A stretch of DNA of 64,000 nt. It comes from Brevibacillus composti (lineage in GTDB: Bacteria > Bacillota > Bacilli > Brevibacillales > Brevibacillaceae). The notes under the pieces are model-generated. The model had not been told where the DNA came from and searched no databases. It worked only from the letters and a program-made list of their open reading frames with translations. The translations under genes were made by a program, and so were the position numbers. Numbering within the stretch: the first letter of the stretch is position 1; each line of letters begins with the position of its first letter. Of this stretch, positions 20,076-30,210 are shown piece after piece. The DNA lies in the NCBI RefSeq assembly GCF_016406105.1, contig NZ_CP066308.1:3025501-3089500 (forward strand), in the 5' to 3' direction.

Positions 20076-20142
20076 TTCCCTATTCTCTCATGGAAGAGGT
20101 ATCTGCATGCCCTCCGAGGCGCCGCTGGATGAGCGCATAGCG

Positions 20143-20173
20143 AAAAGGCCTGGACAATCGAGTCCAGACCTTT
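20143..20173 (-). terminator. Terminator of murC
   Basis: CTGGAC pairs with GTCCAG across a 6-base loop, extended by AAAGG/CCTTT on either side; T run on the minus strand. About 37 bases after the murC stop. Confidence 0.8.
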
Positions 20174-20209
20174 CTGTATTTGAAACAAATTTGCAAACGA
20201 GTCGGCAGC

Positions 20210-21592
20210 CTATTTCTCCAGCTTATCGGCGAGCCAGTACGCCGATTTCCAGATGTCGCCGGCGCCCATCGTCAGCACGAGATCCCCGGGCTGCAGCGAT
20301 TCTACCAGATGCGCCTGCACCAGTTCCTTCGTCGGGATGTACTGGGCACGCGGATGGCTGTTGCTGCGGATTTTTTCGACGAGCACTTCGGCCGTCACCC
20401 CTTCGATTCGGGCTTCGCCCGCCGGCGAGTAGATATCGGTGATGATCACCTCATCCGCATCCGCGAAGGCTTTGCTGAATTCATCCATGAGAAAATAGGT
20501 GCGCGTGTAGCGCTGCGGCTGGAAAACCGCGATGACGCGTCTCCCCGATGCCCTCGCGCCATTCAGCGTCGCCATGATCTCTGTCGGATGGTGTGCGTAG
20601 TCATCCACGACCAGGATGTTGCGCACATCGCCGATGATCTGAAAGCGCCGCTTGGCCCCGCTGAACGTGGTGAAGGCCGAGGCAATTTGGTCAAAGCTGA
20701 GTCCCGCCTCCAGACAGACGATGATGGCCGCCAGCGCATTGGCAATGTTGTGCGCACCCGGCACATAGAGGACGAGCTCGCCCAAAAGGACATCCCGCCG
20801 GTAAACCAGGCAGCTGGTTCGTCTGTCACCACAGACGATGTCGCGGGCGCTGAAATCAGCCTGATCCACATACGCAGGCTGGATCGAGTAGGTGATGATC
20901 TCTTCGGTTACGGTTTCCATCAATTCCCGAATGTGCTCATCATCCAGACAGAGGATCGCTTTTCCGCCCGGTTTCAGATGGCTGAGAAATTGGGCGTACG
21001 CCCGTTTCAGATTGGCAAAGTCCCCGCCAAAATGCTCCAGATGATCGGCCTCGATGTTAGTCACCACTTCGTAAGCCGGTTGGTACTCCAAAAACGAGCC
21101 ATCGCTCTCATCAGCTTCCGCGATGACAAACTCGCTCTTGCCTGCTTTCGCATTCGTGCCCGCGCTGATCAGTTCGCCGCCGATGATAAACGTCGGGTCT
21201 ACCCCGCAGGTTTCCATGACGTGCGCGATCATCGAGGTCGTCGTGGTTTTGCCGTGCGCTCCTGCCACAGCCACACCTTTGCCTTCATTTAAAATGCTGG
21301 CCAGCATTTTGGCGCGGTGCATGACGGGAATGCCCCTCTCTTTTGCCGCTACCACCTCCGGATTGTCCGGAGCGATACTCGTGGAATAGACAACCTTGTC
21401 ACAACCGTTTACGTGATTTGCATCATGTCCGATATAGACGACAGCTCCGCGCTGTTCCAGTTTTTTCGCCAGTTCGTTCATGGCCACATCTGAGCCGGTT
21501 ACCTTGTAACCCAGGTCGAGCAATACGCGGGCAATGGCACTCATGCCATATCCGCCTATACCTACAAAGTGGACGTGTTGGGCCTGATCCAC
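20210..21592 (-). CDS. murC: UDP-N-acetylmuramate--L-alanine ligase
   Basis: Cytoplasmic ATP-dependent ligase adding the first stem-peptide residue of peptidoglycan. The NAD-like N-terminal [17 protein letters not shown] loop [21 protein letters not shown] and C-terminal [10 protein letters not shown] are all standard. GTG 21592 is preferred, with AGGTGA 5 bases before it; a GTG three codons upstream (21601) is also in frame but too close to its Shine-Dalgarno. The stop of folC overlaps or abuts this start. About 460 residues. Confidence 0.95.
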   Translation of the reverse strand: MDQAQHVHFVGIGGYGMSAIARVLLDLGYKVTGSDVAMNELAKKLEQRGAVVYIGHDANHVNGCDKVVYSTSIAPDNPEVVAAKERGIPVMHRAKMLASILNEGKGVAVAGAHGKTTTTSMIAHVMETCGVDPTFIIGGELISAGTNAKAGKSEFVIAEADESDGSFLEYQPAYEVVTNIEADHLEHFGGDFANLKRAYAQFLSHLKPGGKAILCLDDEHIRELMETVTEEIITYSIQPAYVDQADFSARDIVCGDRRTSCLVYRRDVLLGELVLYVPGAHNIANALAAIIVCLEAGLSFDQIASAFTTFSGAKRRFQIIGDVRNILVVDDYAHHPTEIMATLNGARASGRRVIAVFQPQRYTRTYFLMDEFSKAFADADEVIITDIYSPAGEARIEGVTAEVLVEKIRSNSHPRAQYIPTKELVQAHLVESLQPGDLVLTMGAGDIWKSAYWLADKLEK

Positions 21593-21593
21593 C

Positions 21594-22964
21594 CTATTCA
21601 CCTACCTCTTCTACAGTAGTGGGAAAGAATGTGCGCACTTGGGCGATGAAATAGAGCGAACCGCAGACAACCAACCAGTCGTCGCCGTTTGCTGTTCGGT
21701 TGTCCTTCACCCAAGAAGCGAGAAACTGGCGCCAATCGGAAATGAGCTCCAATCGAGCAGATTCCCAGCCGCCTGCAAGAAATGCTTCCTGCAAGTGGCC
21801 GGCGGTCGCCGCGCGGGGGAAGTCAAACGTCGTCAGTCGAACGGTTTCTACTTTTGTCTGCAATCCTCTCAGCGCTTCTGCCATACTCGCAAGCGGTTTA
21901 TCCGCCAAGCCGGAAAAGAGCACATGCAGTCGTGCTTCCGGCGGCGTCAACCGCTGCAGGCTGGTGACCAGCGCTTCAATTCCTTCCTGATTATGTGCCC
22001 CGTCCAACATGACCATTGGCCGTGGAGAGACTACCTCTAGACGTCCCGGCCAGCGCGTTTGTTGCAGCCCGCGCGCAATTTCTTCTTCTTCCAAGAGATA
22101 GGAAAGGAAATTTCGCAGGATATCAATGGTCATCAAGGATACTGCCGCATTTACTGCCTGATGAGGGCCGTTCATGGCGAGGCGGTATTCGGCTTCCTCC
22201 CGCCGGAGCAGGCTGCGGTAGCGGATCGTCTGTTCGCCCACGCTCTCCTGTAGCTGCTCCACATCGAACTGGGAGCCGATCCGATACAGGGTGCTGCGAG
22301 ATTTATCCGCCGCTTCCTGCAGGACCGCAAGCACCTCGGCCCGCCTCTCGCCGGTGATTACAGGTACCCCCGGCTTGATGATGCCTGCCTTTTCCCGGGC
22401 AATGTCGATGAGGCTGTTTCCCAACACGTCCATGTGATCCATACCTACGTTCGTAATAACCGTCGCGATGGGCAAAACAACGTTGGTCGAGTCGAGGCGA
22501 CCGCCCAGCCCTGTTTCCCAGATCACCACTGCCGGTCTTGTGACGTTGGCAAAATAGAGGATAGCGATCAGGGTGATGACTTCAAACTCGGTCGGAGAGC
22601 CATGCCCCGATTCTGCCTCGCAGCGTTCAGCCAAATGCTTTGCCTCCCTGATCAATTCCACCAGATCGGCTTCCGGAATCATCGCGCCGTTATAGCGGAT
22701 GCGTTCGCGGAAATCAATCAGGTAAGGCGATGTAAACATGCCCACACTGTATCCTGCTTCGATCAGCATCTGACTCAGGTAGGAGCAAGTGGAGCCTTTT
22801 CCGTTCGTACCGGCTACGTGAATAAATGCCAGTCTCCGTTCAGGATGTCCCACTTGCTCAAGCATCCACTGCATTCTCTCCAGCCCAGGCTTCTGCCCGA
22901 AACGAAGCAGTCCATGCAGCCAGTCTATGGCTTCTTCGTATGTTGCCAAACCTTCAGCTATCAT
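21594..22964 (-). CDS. folC: Bifunctional folylpolyglutamate/dihydrofolate synthase
   Basis: Adds glutamates to folates and, in bifunctional members, joins dihydropteroate with glutamate. The Mur-ligase fold is clear: [15 protein letters not shown] (P-loop), [27 protein letters not shown] and [13 protein letters not shown] 22964 is chosen because GGAG lies 9 bases upstream; two earlier in-frame starts (22979, 22985) lack one. It follows valS by about 40 bases, as in B. subtilis. Confidence 0.93.
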   Translation of the reverse strand: MIAEGLATYEEAIDWLHGLLRFGQKPGLERMQWMLEQVGHPERRLAFIHVAGTNGKGSTCSYLSQMLIEAGYSVGMFTSPYLIDFRERIRYNGAMIPEADLVELIREAKHLAERCEAESGHGSPTEFEVITLIAILYFANVTRPAVVIWETGLGGRLDSTNVVLPIATVITNVGMDHMDVLGNSLIDIAREKAGIIKPGVPVITGERRAEVLAVLQEAADKSRSTLYRIGSQFDVEQLQESVGEQTIRYRSLLRREEAEYRLAMNGPHQAVNAAVSLMTIDILRNFLSYLLEEEEIARGLQQTRWPGRLEVVSPRPMVMLDGAHNQEGIEALVTSLQRLTPPEARLHVLFSGLADKPLASMAEALRGLQTKVETVRLTTFDFPRAATAGHLQEAFLAGGWESARLELISDWRQFLASWVKDNRTANGDDWLVVCGSLYFIAQVRTFFPTTVEEVGE

Positions 22965-23007
22965 GCCGCATTGCTCCATTCTCAAAAATATGCAAGGGAG
23001 GGGCGGT

Positions 23008-25683
23008 TCATTCGCCTTTTAGTTCTGTCAAGCGAGCCAATACTTTATCCCGTTTCTCCATGTACCCTTCCATTTTCGCCCGTTCCTCTGCGACTACTTT
23101 TTCCGGAGCCTTGGCCATGAAGCCCGGGTTGTTCAATTTCTTCTCGATGCGTTCCACTTCGCCGTGCAAGGTGGACAGCTCTTTCTCCAGCCGCTTGATC
23201 TCTTGCTCCAGGTCGATCAGACCGGCCAGCGGCAAGAACAGTTCCGCCCCTGCTACGACAGCGGACATCGCTTTATCCGGCGTTTGCAGCTGCTCGCTGA
23301 TCTCCAGCCGCTCCGGATTGCAGAAGCGAATGAGGTATTCCTCTCCGCGCTTCAACCGCTCACTCGTAGCCTGGTCACCCGGCTTGATCAGCAGCTCGAT
23401 TTTTTTGGACATCGGCACATTTACTTCCGCACGGATATTGCGGACATTGCGGATCACTTCGACCAGGAGATTCATCTCCGCTTCCGCTTCCGGGAACAGC
23501 CACTCTTCCTTGACCGTCGGCCACTTGGCTACCGTGATGCTCTCCCCTTCATGCGGCAGCGCTTGCCAGATTTCCTCGGTCATGTAAGGCATGAATGGAT
23601 GCAGCAGGCGGAGCGTTTGATCCAGAACGGTCACGAGGACGGACTGGGTCGTCTTTTTCGCTGCGGCATCCGTGCCGTACAGCGGGAGCTTTGCCATCTC
23701 GATATACCAGTCGCAAAGATCATCCCAGATGAAGTTGTAGAGCACGCGTCCGGCTTCGCCAAATTCAAACTGATCCATCAGGCGGGTCGCGTCTTTGATC
23801 GTCGCTTGCAGGCGGGACAGAATCCATTTGTCAGGCGTGGACAATTCGCCGCTCAAATCGATATCTTCGTAACGGAAGTCAGCCATGTTCATCAGGGCAA
23901 AACGGGAGGCGTTCCAGATCTTGTTGGCGAAATTGCGGTTGGCCTCTACCTTTTCCCAGTAGAAACGCTGGTCATTGCCCGGCGAGTTGCCTGTCGCCAG
24001 CGTGAAGCGAAGCGCATCCGCTCCGTATTTCTCGATAACTTCCATCGGGTCGACGCCATTGCCCAGCGACTTGGACATTTTACGCCCTTCCGAATCGCGG
24101 ATAATGCCGTGGATCAGAACGGTCTCAAACGGATTTTTCCCGGTAAACTCCAGGCCGCTGAAGATCATCCGGGCCACCCAGAAGAAGATGATGTCATAGC
24201 CGGTCACCAGCACATTGGTCGGGTAGAAATACTTCATGTCCTCCGTCTCATCCGGCCAGCCCAGCGTGGAAAACGGCCAGAGCGCGGAGGAGAACCAGGT
24301 ATCCAGCACATCGGCATCCTGCTGCAGCTGATGGCTGTGGCAGTGCGGGCACTCGCCCACATCCTCGCGGGAGACGATGGTTTCGCCGCAATCCTGGCAG
24401 TACCAGGCGGGAATCCGATGGCCCCACCAGAGCTGACGGGAGATGCACCAGTCGCGGATGTTTTCGATCCAGCGCAGGTAGTTGGTCTTGAAGCGATCCG
24501 GAACGAATTTGACGCTCTCTTCGCTGTAGGCATTGGCGATCGCCGCATCGGCCAGCGGCTGCATTTTGACGAACCATTGGGTCGAGAGATACGGCTCCAC
24601 GACGGCGTCGCTGCGTTCGCTGTGGCCGACCTGGTGAATATGCTCTTCTATTTTGAACATGACGCCTTGTTCGGTCAGGTCCTTGATGATTTGCTTGCGG
24701 CACTCGAAGCGGTCCAGCCCCTGGTAGCCAGCTGCATTTTCGTTCATCGTGCCGGATTCGTCCATCACCACAATTTGCGGCAGGTTGTGTCTTTGTCCCA
24801 GCTCGAAGTCGTTCGGGTCATGAGCGGGCGTAATTTTTACCGCGCCGGAGCCGAATTCCGGATCGACGTAATCGTCAGCCACAATCGGGATTTCCCGACC
24901 GACGAGAGGCAGGATGACGGTCTTTCCAACCAGATGCTTGTAGCGCTCGTCTTCCGGATGAACCGCTACGGCCGTGTCGCCCAGCATCGTTTCGGGACGG
25001 GTCGTGGCCACCTCGATGTAGCCGCTTCCGTCAGCCAGCGGATAGCGCATATGATGCAAAGCGCCTTTTACTTCTTTATAGATCACTTCGATGTCGGACA
25101 GTGCCGTGCGTGCAGCCGGGTCCCAGTTGATGATGCGGTTGCCGCGGTAGATCAGTCCTTTTTCGTACAGGCGCACAAACACCTCGCGTACGGCGCGGGA
25201 CAGCCCCTCGTCCATCGTAAAACGCTCGCGGGAGTAGTCGAGTGCCAGGCCCAGCTTTTCCCACTGCTCACGGATGTGCTCGGCGTAGATATGTTTCCAC
25301 TCCCACACCTTTTCCAGGAACTTCTCCCGGCCGAGGTCGTGACGGGAGATGCCTTCTTCCCGCAGCGTCGCCTCTACGCGGGCTTGGGTGGCGATCCCGG
25401 CATGATCCATCCCCGGCAAAAACAGCGTGCTGTAGCCCTGCATCCGCTTGGTTCTAGTGATGATGTCCTGCAAGGTGGTGTCCAGCGCATGCCCGAGATG
25501 CAGCTTGCCGGTCACGTTTGGCGGCGGGATGACGATCGTAAACGGTTGTTTCTCTGGATCGCGCTCCGCCTTGAAAAACTGCTTTTCCATCCAATAGCGA
25601 TACCATTTGGATTCCGCTGCTTTGGGGTCGTAGTTTTTGGGCAGCAATTGATCAATGTCATTCGTCGCTTGTTGATTCGACAT
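23008..25683 (-). CDS. valS: Valyl-tRNA synthetase
   Basis: An 891-residue class I synthetase. HIGH appears as [14 protein letters not shown] (about 45-58) and KMSKS as [14 protein letters not shown] (about 525); between them is the editing CP1 domain with [17 protein letters not shown]. The C-terminal coiled-coil arm [20 protein letters not shown] contacts the tRNA. ATG 25683 has GGAGG at 7 bases. Controlled by the T-box leader upstream and followed by folC. Confidence 0.98.
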   Translation of the reverse strand: MSNQQATNDIDQLLPKNYDPKAAESKWYRYWMEKQFFKAERDPEKQPFTIVIPPPNVTGKLHLGHALDTTLQDIITRTKRMQGYSTLFLPGMDHAGIATQARVEATLREEGISRHDLGREKFLEKVWEWKHIYAEHIREQWEKLGLALDYSRERFTMDEGLSRAVREVFVRLYEKGLIYRGNRIINWDPAARTALSDIEVIYKEVKGALHHMRYPLADGSGYIEVATTRPETMLGDTAVAVHPEDERYKHLVGKTVILPLVGREIPIVADDYVDPEFGSGAVKITPAHDPNDFELGQRHNLPQIVVMDESGTMNENAAGYQGLDRFECRKQIIKDLTEQGVMFKIEEHIHQVGHSERSDAVVEPYLSTQWFVKMQPLADAAIANAYSEESVKFVPDRFKTNYLRWIENIRDWCISRQLWWGHRIPAWYCQDCGETIVSREDVGECPHCHSHQLQQDADVLDTWFSSALWPFSTLGWPDETEDMKYFYPTNVLVTGYDIIFFWVARMIFSGLEFTGKNPFETVLIHGIIRDSEGRKMSKSLGNGVDPMEVIEKYGADALRFTLATGNSPGNDQRFYWEKVEANRNFANKIWNASRFALMNMADFRYEDIDLSGELSTPDKWILSRLQATIKDATRLMDQFEFGEAGRVLYNFIWDDLCDWYIEMAKLPLYGTDAAAKKTTQSVLVTVLDQTLRLLHPFMPYMTEEIWQALPHEGESITVAKWPTVKEEWLFPEAEAEMNLLVEVIRNVRNIRAEVNVPMSKKIELLIKPGDQATSERLKRGEEYLIRFCNPERLEISEQLQTPDKAMSAVVAGAELFLPLAGLIDLEQEIKRLEKELSTLHGEVERIEKKLNNPGFMAKAPEKVVAEERAKMEGYMEKRDKVLARLTELKGE

Positions 25684-25704
25684 GGCATATCCTCCTTCAG
25701 AAAA

Positions 25705-25988
25705 TAAAAAAACCTTTCATCTCAAAGGACGAAAGGATTGTTTCGCGGTACCACCTTTGTTAACGCAGCAGCATGACGAATCCATGCACGGCGCTCACTT
25801 TGACAAGATAACGGTTGTAAACCGGCCGCGGCTACAGCATCAGCTCTCGCCGTGACAACTCCCGGGCGACCTTCGATCAGACCTGTCCTTAGAGAATCTC
25901 GCAGCTTACCGATTCTCCCTCTCTGCCAAGGCGTTCTGCTCTACTCTTCCCGATCATCGCTTGTACTGGTTCTATTCTTGGTCAATCG
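25705..25988 (-). promoter_or_regulatory. T-box riboswitch of valS
   Basis: The minus-strand leader contains the T-box core GGTGGTACCGCG (25755-25744) and then a terminator stem CCTTTCGTC/GATGAAAGG (25736-25728 with 25721-25713) plus a T run. UGGU in the core pairs with an ACCA tRNA end, agreeing with the A discriminator of tRNA-Val. Uncharged tRNA-Val would stabilise the antiterminator and allow valS transcription. I could not fix the specifier codon by eye; a Val codon is expected in stem I. Confidence 0.93.
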
Positions 25989-25994
25989 TAATGT

Positions 25995-26024
25995 ATTATA
26001 TACAATCATCGCCGCGCCCGTCAA
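25995..26024 (-). promoter_or_regulatory. Promoter of the valS leader
   Basis: Minus strand: -35 TTGACG (26024-26019), 18-base spacer, -10 TATAAT (26000-25995). Confidence 0.75.
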
Positions 26025-26034
26025 ACCCGGTTTC

Positions 26035-26346
26035 TCAGGCCTGCTTCAGGGAGATGCCCAAAGCCTCCGCAAAACCGAGGACGTGCAGGATGTCCAAAAT
26101 TTCCTCACGTACATTAATAATGTCAATTTTTTTCCCCAAGGTGAGCAAATCTTTGGTCGTAAAAAACAAATGGCCGATACCGGAAGAGTCCACGAACGTG
26201 ACATCTTGGAAATCTACGGTGACGGCGCCGTTTCTCTCTCCGTATTCACGCAGAAGATTGCCGACCCGTTCACCGACAGCCATGTCCAATTCACCGGCAA
26301 AATACAATATCGCTTGTCCGTTCTCTTCAATTGCCCGGAAGTCCAT
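26035..26346 (-). CDS. STAS-domain anti-sigma factor antagonist
   Basis: A 103-residue SpoIIAA/RsbV-type protein. The phosphorylation site is in VDSSGIGHLFF (the first or second Ser), and the fold signature AGELDMAVGERV is typical. Unphosphorylated STAS proteins bind an anti-sigma or kinase partner and release its target. ATG 26346 has GAGAGGAG 7 bases upstream. It is last in a cassette after a HATPase kinase and a PP2C phosphatase, its expected modifiers. No sigma factor is adjacent, so the output is unknown. Confidence 0.9.
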   Translation of the reverse strand: MDFRAIEENGQAILYFAGELDMAVGERVGNLLREYGERNGAVTVDFQDVTFVDSSGIGHLFFTTKDLLTLGKKIDIINVREEILDILHVLGFAEALGISLKQA

Positions 26347-26439
26347 GTTCAAACTCCTCTCTCGCTTTCTTTCTCTCTTCGCCAACAATTCGTCCTCGTT
26401 CTATTAAATTCCCGCTTTGTCCGCCTTCCAAACATCCGC

Positions 26440-27669
26440 TCAGGGAATGATCGCCTCCAAAACCAGCTTGGTTCCCACCGAAGAGGTGCCGACCAGCAGA
26501 CGATAGCAGAACTGAAGCATGACATGAAAGCCTACGCCGAGGGAATGCTTGCTCGAATACCCTTGCCGCAGCGTCGCATTCGGAAGCTCCTCCAGGAGGA
26601 TCCCCTGTCCCCGGTCGTGGACGATGACGCGCAACAAACGCTCCTCCCTGCATATGTAGATGGTGACGGTTCCCCCCGATCCGTGCTTCAGGGTATTGGT
26701 CGCCGCTTCATTGACAGCGACGAGAAATTGCAGGCTCCGTTTCTCCGGCATGGCCAGCGGCGCCATGATTTTCTTGCACTCCGTCCGCAGCGAAGCCAGA
26801 TCCTCGGCCGACGTAATCGTAATGCTCGCTACTTGCTTGCCTCTCTCCGTCAGCTCATGCAGTTCCTGATCGGTCAGCAGGATGAGCTTGTCCTGCGTGA
26901 CGGCACCCATCACCTGCTTGTACAGCTCCCACTCCTTCTGTTGCCGCTTTCGCTCCGCGGCGATCGCTTCCGTCACATCGATCAGGGCTAGGCCGCAGGT
27001 CTGATCCGGCAAAGGCGACGCATACAATTCAAACATCCGCTTGCCGTCAGCCGATACCAGCTGCTCGCGAACGGCCGATCCGCTCCAGACCGCTTCCTCA
27101 GCCACCCGCTTCAGATCTTCTGTCATCTTTTCCTCGATCATCTGCCCGCCGATGGGCCGAACTACGCCGTTTTCCATTACATACAGGTAGATCGACTGCA
27201 CCTGGCGCAAGATCGAGAGCTTTTGCAGCTCCTCTTTAATCATGCGGTGCCGCTCATCCTCGGGCTGCCTCAGCTCCAGCGGCCATTCATCCGTAAGCGG
27301 ATCCCGCCTCCGATGCCACTGGAGAAATTCGTCCAGCAGCAGCCGCTCCAGGACTTCTTCCCGCCGCAGCACCTTTTCGATATCCAGTACATAGTAGGGC
27401 ACATCACGAATTCCTTGAAAAGCGCTGCCCACAATCCGAAAGTCTGCTGCCAGTTCTACTTCTACCTGCGCGGACAGCGTTTCCTGCTTGCAATACAAAC
27501 CAATCGCCGTCCGGCTGATCGCCCGCAACTCTGCAAGGGCCGTCTGTCCCGATTCGAGCGTGACCCGCACTTTTCGCGCGGGCACCACCTTTTTTGCCGC
27601 TCCCGCTCGAAGTGCGTGAAGACAGTTATGACATGCAGGATTCGTCGGGCACTCCTCACACAACATCAT
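26440..27669 (-). CDS. HATPase serine-kinase-like protein with Cys-rich, PilZ-like and PAS-like N-terminus
   Basis: A 409-residue protein whose C-terminus (about 275-409) is a GHKL ATPase like RsbW/SpoIIAB: N-box NEAATNTLKHG, G1 DRGQGI, G2 SLGVGFHVM. It has no histidine-kinase dimerisation His, so Ser/Thr phosphorylation of the STAS partner is the likely role. N-terminal features: CxxC-x5-CxxC (Cys 4, 7, 13, 16), a PilZ-like beta region (about 28-105) and a PAS-like region (about 150-240, ending LIDVTEAIAAERKRQ). It overlaps the phosphatase gene by 14 bases. Large sensory N-termini are unusual for this kinase family. The domain names other than HATPase are tentative. Confidence 0.8.
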   Translation of the reverse strand: MMLCEECPTNPACHNCLHALRAGAAKKVVPARKVRVTLESGQTALAELRAISRTAIGLYCKQETLSAQVEVELAADFRIVGSAFQGIRDVPYYVLDIEKVLRREEVLERLLLDEFLQWHRRRDPLTDEWPLELRQPEDERHRMIKEELQKLSILRQVQSIYLYVMENGVVRPIGGQMIEEKMTEDLKRVAEEAVWSGSAVREQLVSADGKRMFELYASPLPDQTCGLALIDVTEAIAAERKRQQKEWELYKQVMGAVTQDKLILLTDQELHELTERGKQVASITITSAEDLASLRTECKKIMAPLAMPEKRSLQFLVAVNEAATNTLKHGSGGTVTIYICREERLLRVIVHDRGQGILLEELPNATLRQGYSSKHSLGVGFHVMLQFCYRLLVGTSSVGTKLVLEAIIP

Positions 27670-29773
27670 CGATTACAGCCTCCTGTTCTGTACCTGATTG
27701 AAATCGCAGGATCAACAGGGAAATATCATCCGTCTGCAGCGATTCGCTCGTTTGCGACTTTACGTAATTTTCCACGATGGCGATGCTGTCCTCATCTTCT
27801 GACAACAGGCCTTCGTGCCTTAACCGAGTAAACCCCTCCAGCCATTGATTGACACAGCGCTGCAGGTCATTTCGGCTCAAATCCAGCAGCCCGTCCGTAT
27901 ACGCCAAGAGAATGCCCTCTTCTTTCAGCGGGATGGTCTCTCTCTCGTAAAAGCTGTCGGGAGAAAGGCCCAGCCCAAGTCCGCCGCAGCAGGGCAGGAG
28001 CGCGGCTCCTGAGGCGGTCAGATATAGCGGCTGGGGATGCCCGGCCCGGCTGATCAGCAGTGCATGCTCGTGGCTGTCGTAGATGGCGACCAGCATCGTG
28101 ATGAAAGAACGGGTTTTGATCAAATCCTCGTACAGCAGCGAATTGAGCCGCTGCAAGATCAATTCGGGCTCCCAGCAAGTCTGCGTCACGGCCCGAACCG
28201 CACTGCGGATTCCTGTCGTCATCAGACTGGCCGGCAAGCCATGGCCGGATACGTCCGCGATGACAAAGCAGGTGCGCCGCTCATCCAGCTTGAGATAGTC
28301 GATATAATCGCCGCCCACATAGGTATCGGGCAGGAAAACGGCCTTGGCTTCCAGCTTCGGAAGCAGCAGCCGGCCATCGGGCATCAACATTCTTTGTATT
28401 TTCTGAGCCAATTCCATCTCCTGCTCCATTAACCGAAGCTCCAAGAGCTGGTTCTCTTGCAGGCACCTCAGGATCAAGCCGCGTACATTGACGATCAGGA
28501 GCTGGTAAAAAGACTGTTCCAAGAGCAGTTCTTCTTCATTCTCGGTCACGCATTTTGCTTGCATCACCACGTATCGGGGAACGAGCGGCGTGTCCTGCTC
28601 TTCATCAACGGCTATCCTCTCCGTAACGTCTCGCTGGATGCCGGAATGATCCTCATCTCCGCGGATGATCTCATAATATACGACTCCATCCTGAGATTCC
28701 AGCGAAAGACGCAGGTAAACCAGGTTGTCCATTTTCGCAAACCAGACATCCACCAATTCTTCGATGACTTGCTGCAAATTCTCGTAGCTGACTTCCCGCA
28801 AGCTCTGCTCATTGCTGGCCAATAGCAGCTTCTCGTAGGTCTGCTTGAGGCTCAGCATTTTGGAGAGCTGATAGTTTTTTCCCTGGATTTGTTCCAACTG
28901 CTCGGAAAATTTTTTCTCCAAGCTGCCCGCCGTCTTCAGCGTCTGCCGGATCAGCGATTGATTTCTGCTTTTCGTCAGGCAGATGCGGACGGTCGTAATG
29001 ATGGCCGCAATTCCGAACCCGATCATATACACCCAGGATTCCCGCCAGGTCAGCATCGCGATCAGCTGGATGATCAGGAGCACCTGCATCGCATTGGAGT
29101 CCTGGATACTGAAATGAAGCTGCTCGTGCAGGTAACTGTGCTCGTCCATGACGACAGATTTAGATCTGTTGCGCGGAAAGCGGTAATGAGCAAAGACCAG
29201 GATGCCGATGGAAAGAACCCCGAAGATCATAACCACGGGTTCGGGAAGAAGCTGGTGGAGCATCACCGTCACAATCAATAGCAACGTCGCCAGCAACAGC
29301 TCTGCCTTCCGCTCTGTCTGCTTGCCGTTCAGCCGGGCATTGGCCATGTACACGGTAACTAACGGAAACACCAGCAATAATCCACTGAATAGATGCATCA
29401 AAATGAAAGTGGAGCCCGTCTCCGCGGGAGAGAAGACGATGGTAAGCACCGTCGCGCCGTAGATCGCCAGAAAGGCAACAGAATCCAGAACCGTTTTCCA
29501 CTGGTCGTAGTAGATATGAGGGGCAAGTGGATAGACATGCAGAGACATCAGAAAAAAGAGGTAAAACAGGCTGTCCAGCGGCAGGCTGATGATTCTCACG
29601 ACGGGATCCGGATGATTGATCATCAGATGGGACAGTCCCCACAAAATCAGGCCAACCCCCTGCAAGAAGGAGATGTCGTACCATTTTTTGATCGACACCA
29701 GCTGCCGGGAGAAGAGCACGATCGTCACACCCGCTGCGATGCTGCATACGTATAAAATCGCCTGCCATATCAT
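27656..29773 (-). CDS. Membrane-anchored PP2C phosphatase (SpoIIE/RsbU type)
   Basis: A 705-residue protein. Residues 1 to about 265 hold roughly eight hydrophobic helices, then a coiled coil (about 275-320), a GAF-like region (about 320-440), a linker helix (QEMELAQKIQRMLMP) and a C-terminal SpoIIE-type PP2C domain (about 480-690). Metal-binding motifs are present: VGGDYIDY, IADVSGHGLPASLM, YTDGLLDL and TDDISLL. It should dephosphorylate the STAS protein encoded two genes downstream in response to a membrane or GAF signal. ATG 29773 has AAGGTG 7 bases upstream. First gene of the cassette. Confidence 0.88.
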   Translation of the reverse strand: MIWQAILYVCSIAAGVTIVLFSRQLVSIKKWYDISFLQGVGLILWGLSHLMINHPDPVVRIISLPLDSLFYLFFLMSLHVYPLAPHIYYDQWKTVLDSVAFLAIYGATVLTIVFSPAETGSTFILMHLFSGLLLVFPLVTVYMANARLNGKQTERKAELLLATLLLIVTVMLHQLLPEPVVMIFGVLSIGILVFAHYRFPRNRSKSVVMDEHSYLHEQLHFSIQDSNAMQVLLIIQLIAMLTWRESWVYMIGFGIAAIITTVRICLTKSRNQSLIRQTLKTAGSLEKKFSEQLEQIQGKNYQLSKMLSLKQTYEKLLLASNEQSLREVSYENLQQVIEELVDVWFAKMDNLVYLRLSLESQDGVVYYEIIRGDEDHSGIQRDVTERIAVDEEQDTPLVPRYVVMQAKCVTENEEELLLEQSFYQLLIVNVRGLILRCLQENQLLELRLMEQEMELAQKIQRMLMPDGRLLLPKLEAKAVFLPDTYVGGDYIDYLKLDERRTCFVIADVSGHGLPASLMTTGIRSAVRAVTQTCWEPELILQRLNSLLYEDLIKTRSFITMLVAIYDSHEHALLISRAGHPQPLYLTASGAALLPCCGGLGLGLSPDSFYERETIPLKEEGILLAYTDGLLDLSRNDLQRCVNQWLEGFTRLRHEGLLSEDEDSIAIVENYVKSQTSESLQTDDISLLILRFQSGTEQEAVIDDVV

Positions 29774-29867
29774 AGAGAATCACCTTTTTGCCTTCGATTG
29801 TCGTTCCTGTACTGCCCATGTTGTTGATTCTGTACCCGGATCCAAGCTGGCGCAAACTATTTTTCTT

Positions 29868-29896
29868 ATTATAGCGCATCTTTGCCCTGTTTTGAG
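29868..29896 (-). promoter_or_regulatory. Candidate promoter of the partner-switching cassette
   Basis: A perfect TATAAT (29873-29868, minus strand) lies about 95 bases before the PP2C start, but the -35 about 17 bases upstream is poor. Confidence 0.35.
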
Positions 29897-29964
29897 CAGG
29901 GGCTTCGCTTCCTGCCATACACTGGCAGGGGCGCTGGCGCATAGACTGAAACGAGGTGATCGGA

Positions 29965-30144
29965 ATGTCTCGATGGAAATACCACCCCACGTATATACGG
30001 ATTAAATACGGCTGCAAACAGATTCTTTTGCCTTTGATAATCTTTCAATTTATCCGAACCGTTTTCGTTCCCACATCATTTGATGTCATTCTGCTCGGAT
30101 TGCTGGCTCTCCTCTACGTAGCCGTCATCCTGGACTGGATCTGA
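29965..30144 (+). CDS. Small membrane protein, YszA-like position
   Basis: A 59-residue basic, hydrophobic protein (MSRWKYHPTYIRIKYG then a helix LLGLLALLYVAVILDWI). It is one of the few plus-strand genes, with GAGGTG 7 bases before ATG 29965 and a hairpin terminator after it. B. subtilis has a small gene, yszA, in this place between ysxE and valS; I recall position but not sequence, so homology is not claimed. Function unknown. Confidence 0.65.
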   Translation: MSRWKYHPTYIRIKYGCKQILLPLIIFQFIRTVFVPTSFDVILLGLLALLYVAVILDWI

Positions 30145-30175
30145 CCGGCCTCGATCTATGCGATTTTGGGCAAAC

Positions 30176-30204
30176 AAAAAACGCCCCACGCGGTGAGACG
30201 TTTT
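30176..30204. terminator. Convergent terminator
   Basis: AAAACG (30178-30183) pairs with CGTTTT (30199-30204) with a partly paired GC stem between. A/T tracts on both sides allow it to serve the small plus-strand gene and the minus-strand ysxE-like gene. Confidence 0.65.
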
Positions 30205-30210
30205 CCTCTG

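Noticed and set aside
22964-23008. A comC-type gene next to folC as in B. subtilis
   Set aside because: folC is followed directly by murC and fabH here; no prepilin peptidase frame is present in the window.
23164-25707. Very long open frame on the plus strand opposite valS
   Set aside because: It is the antisense shadow of a strongly conserved gene; it lacks a ribosome-binding site and its translation is rich in His/Arg/Leu with no domain. The same holds for plus-strand frames at 375-2183, 10843-12342, 35780-37501 and 60150-62504.
26440-27669. Sensor histidine kinase
   Set aside because: The GHKL domain is present but there is no phospho-accepting His helix and no response regulator nearby; the STAS and PP2C neighbours fit a serine-kinase switch better.
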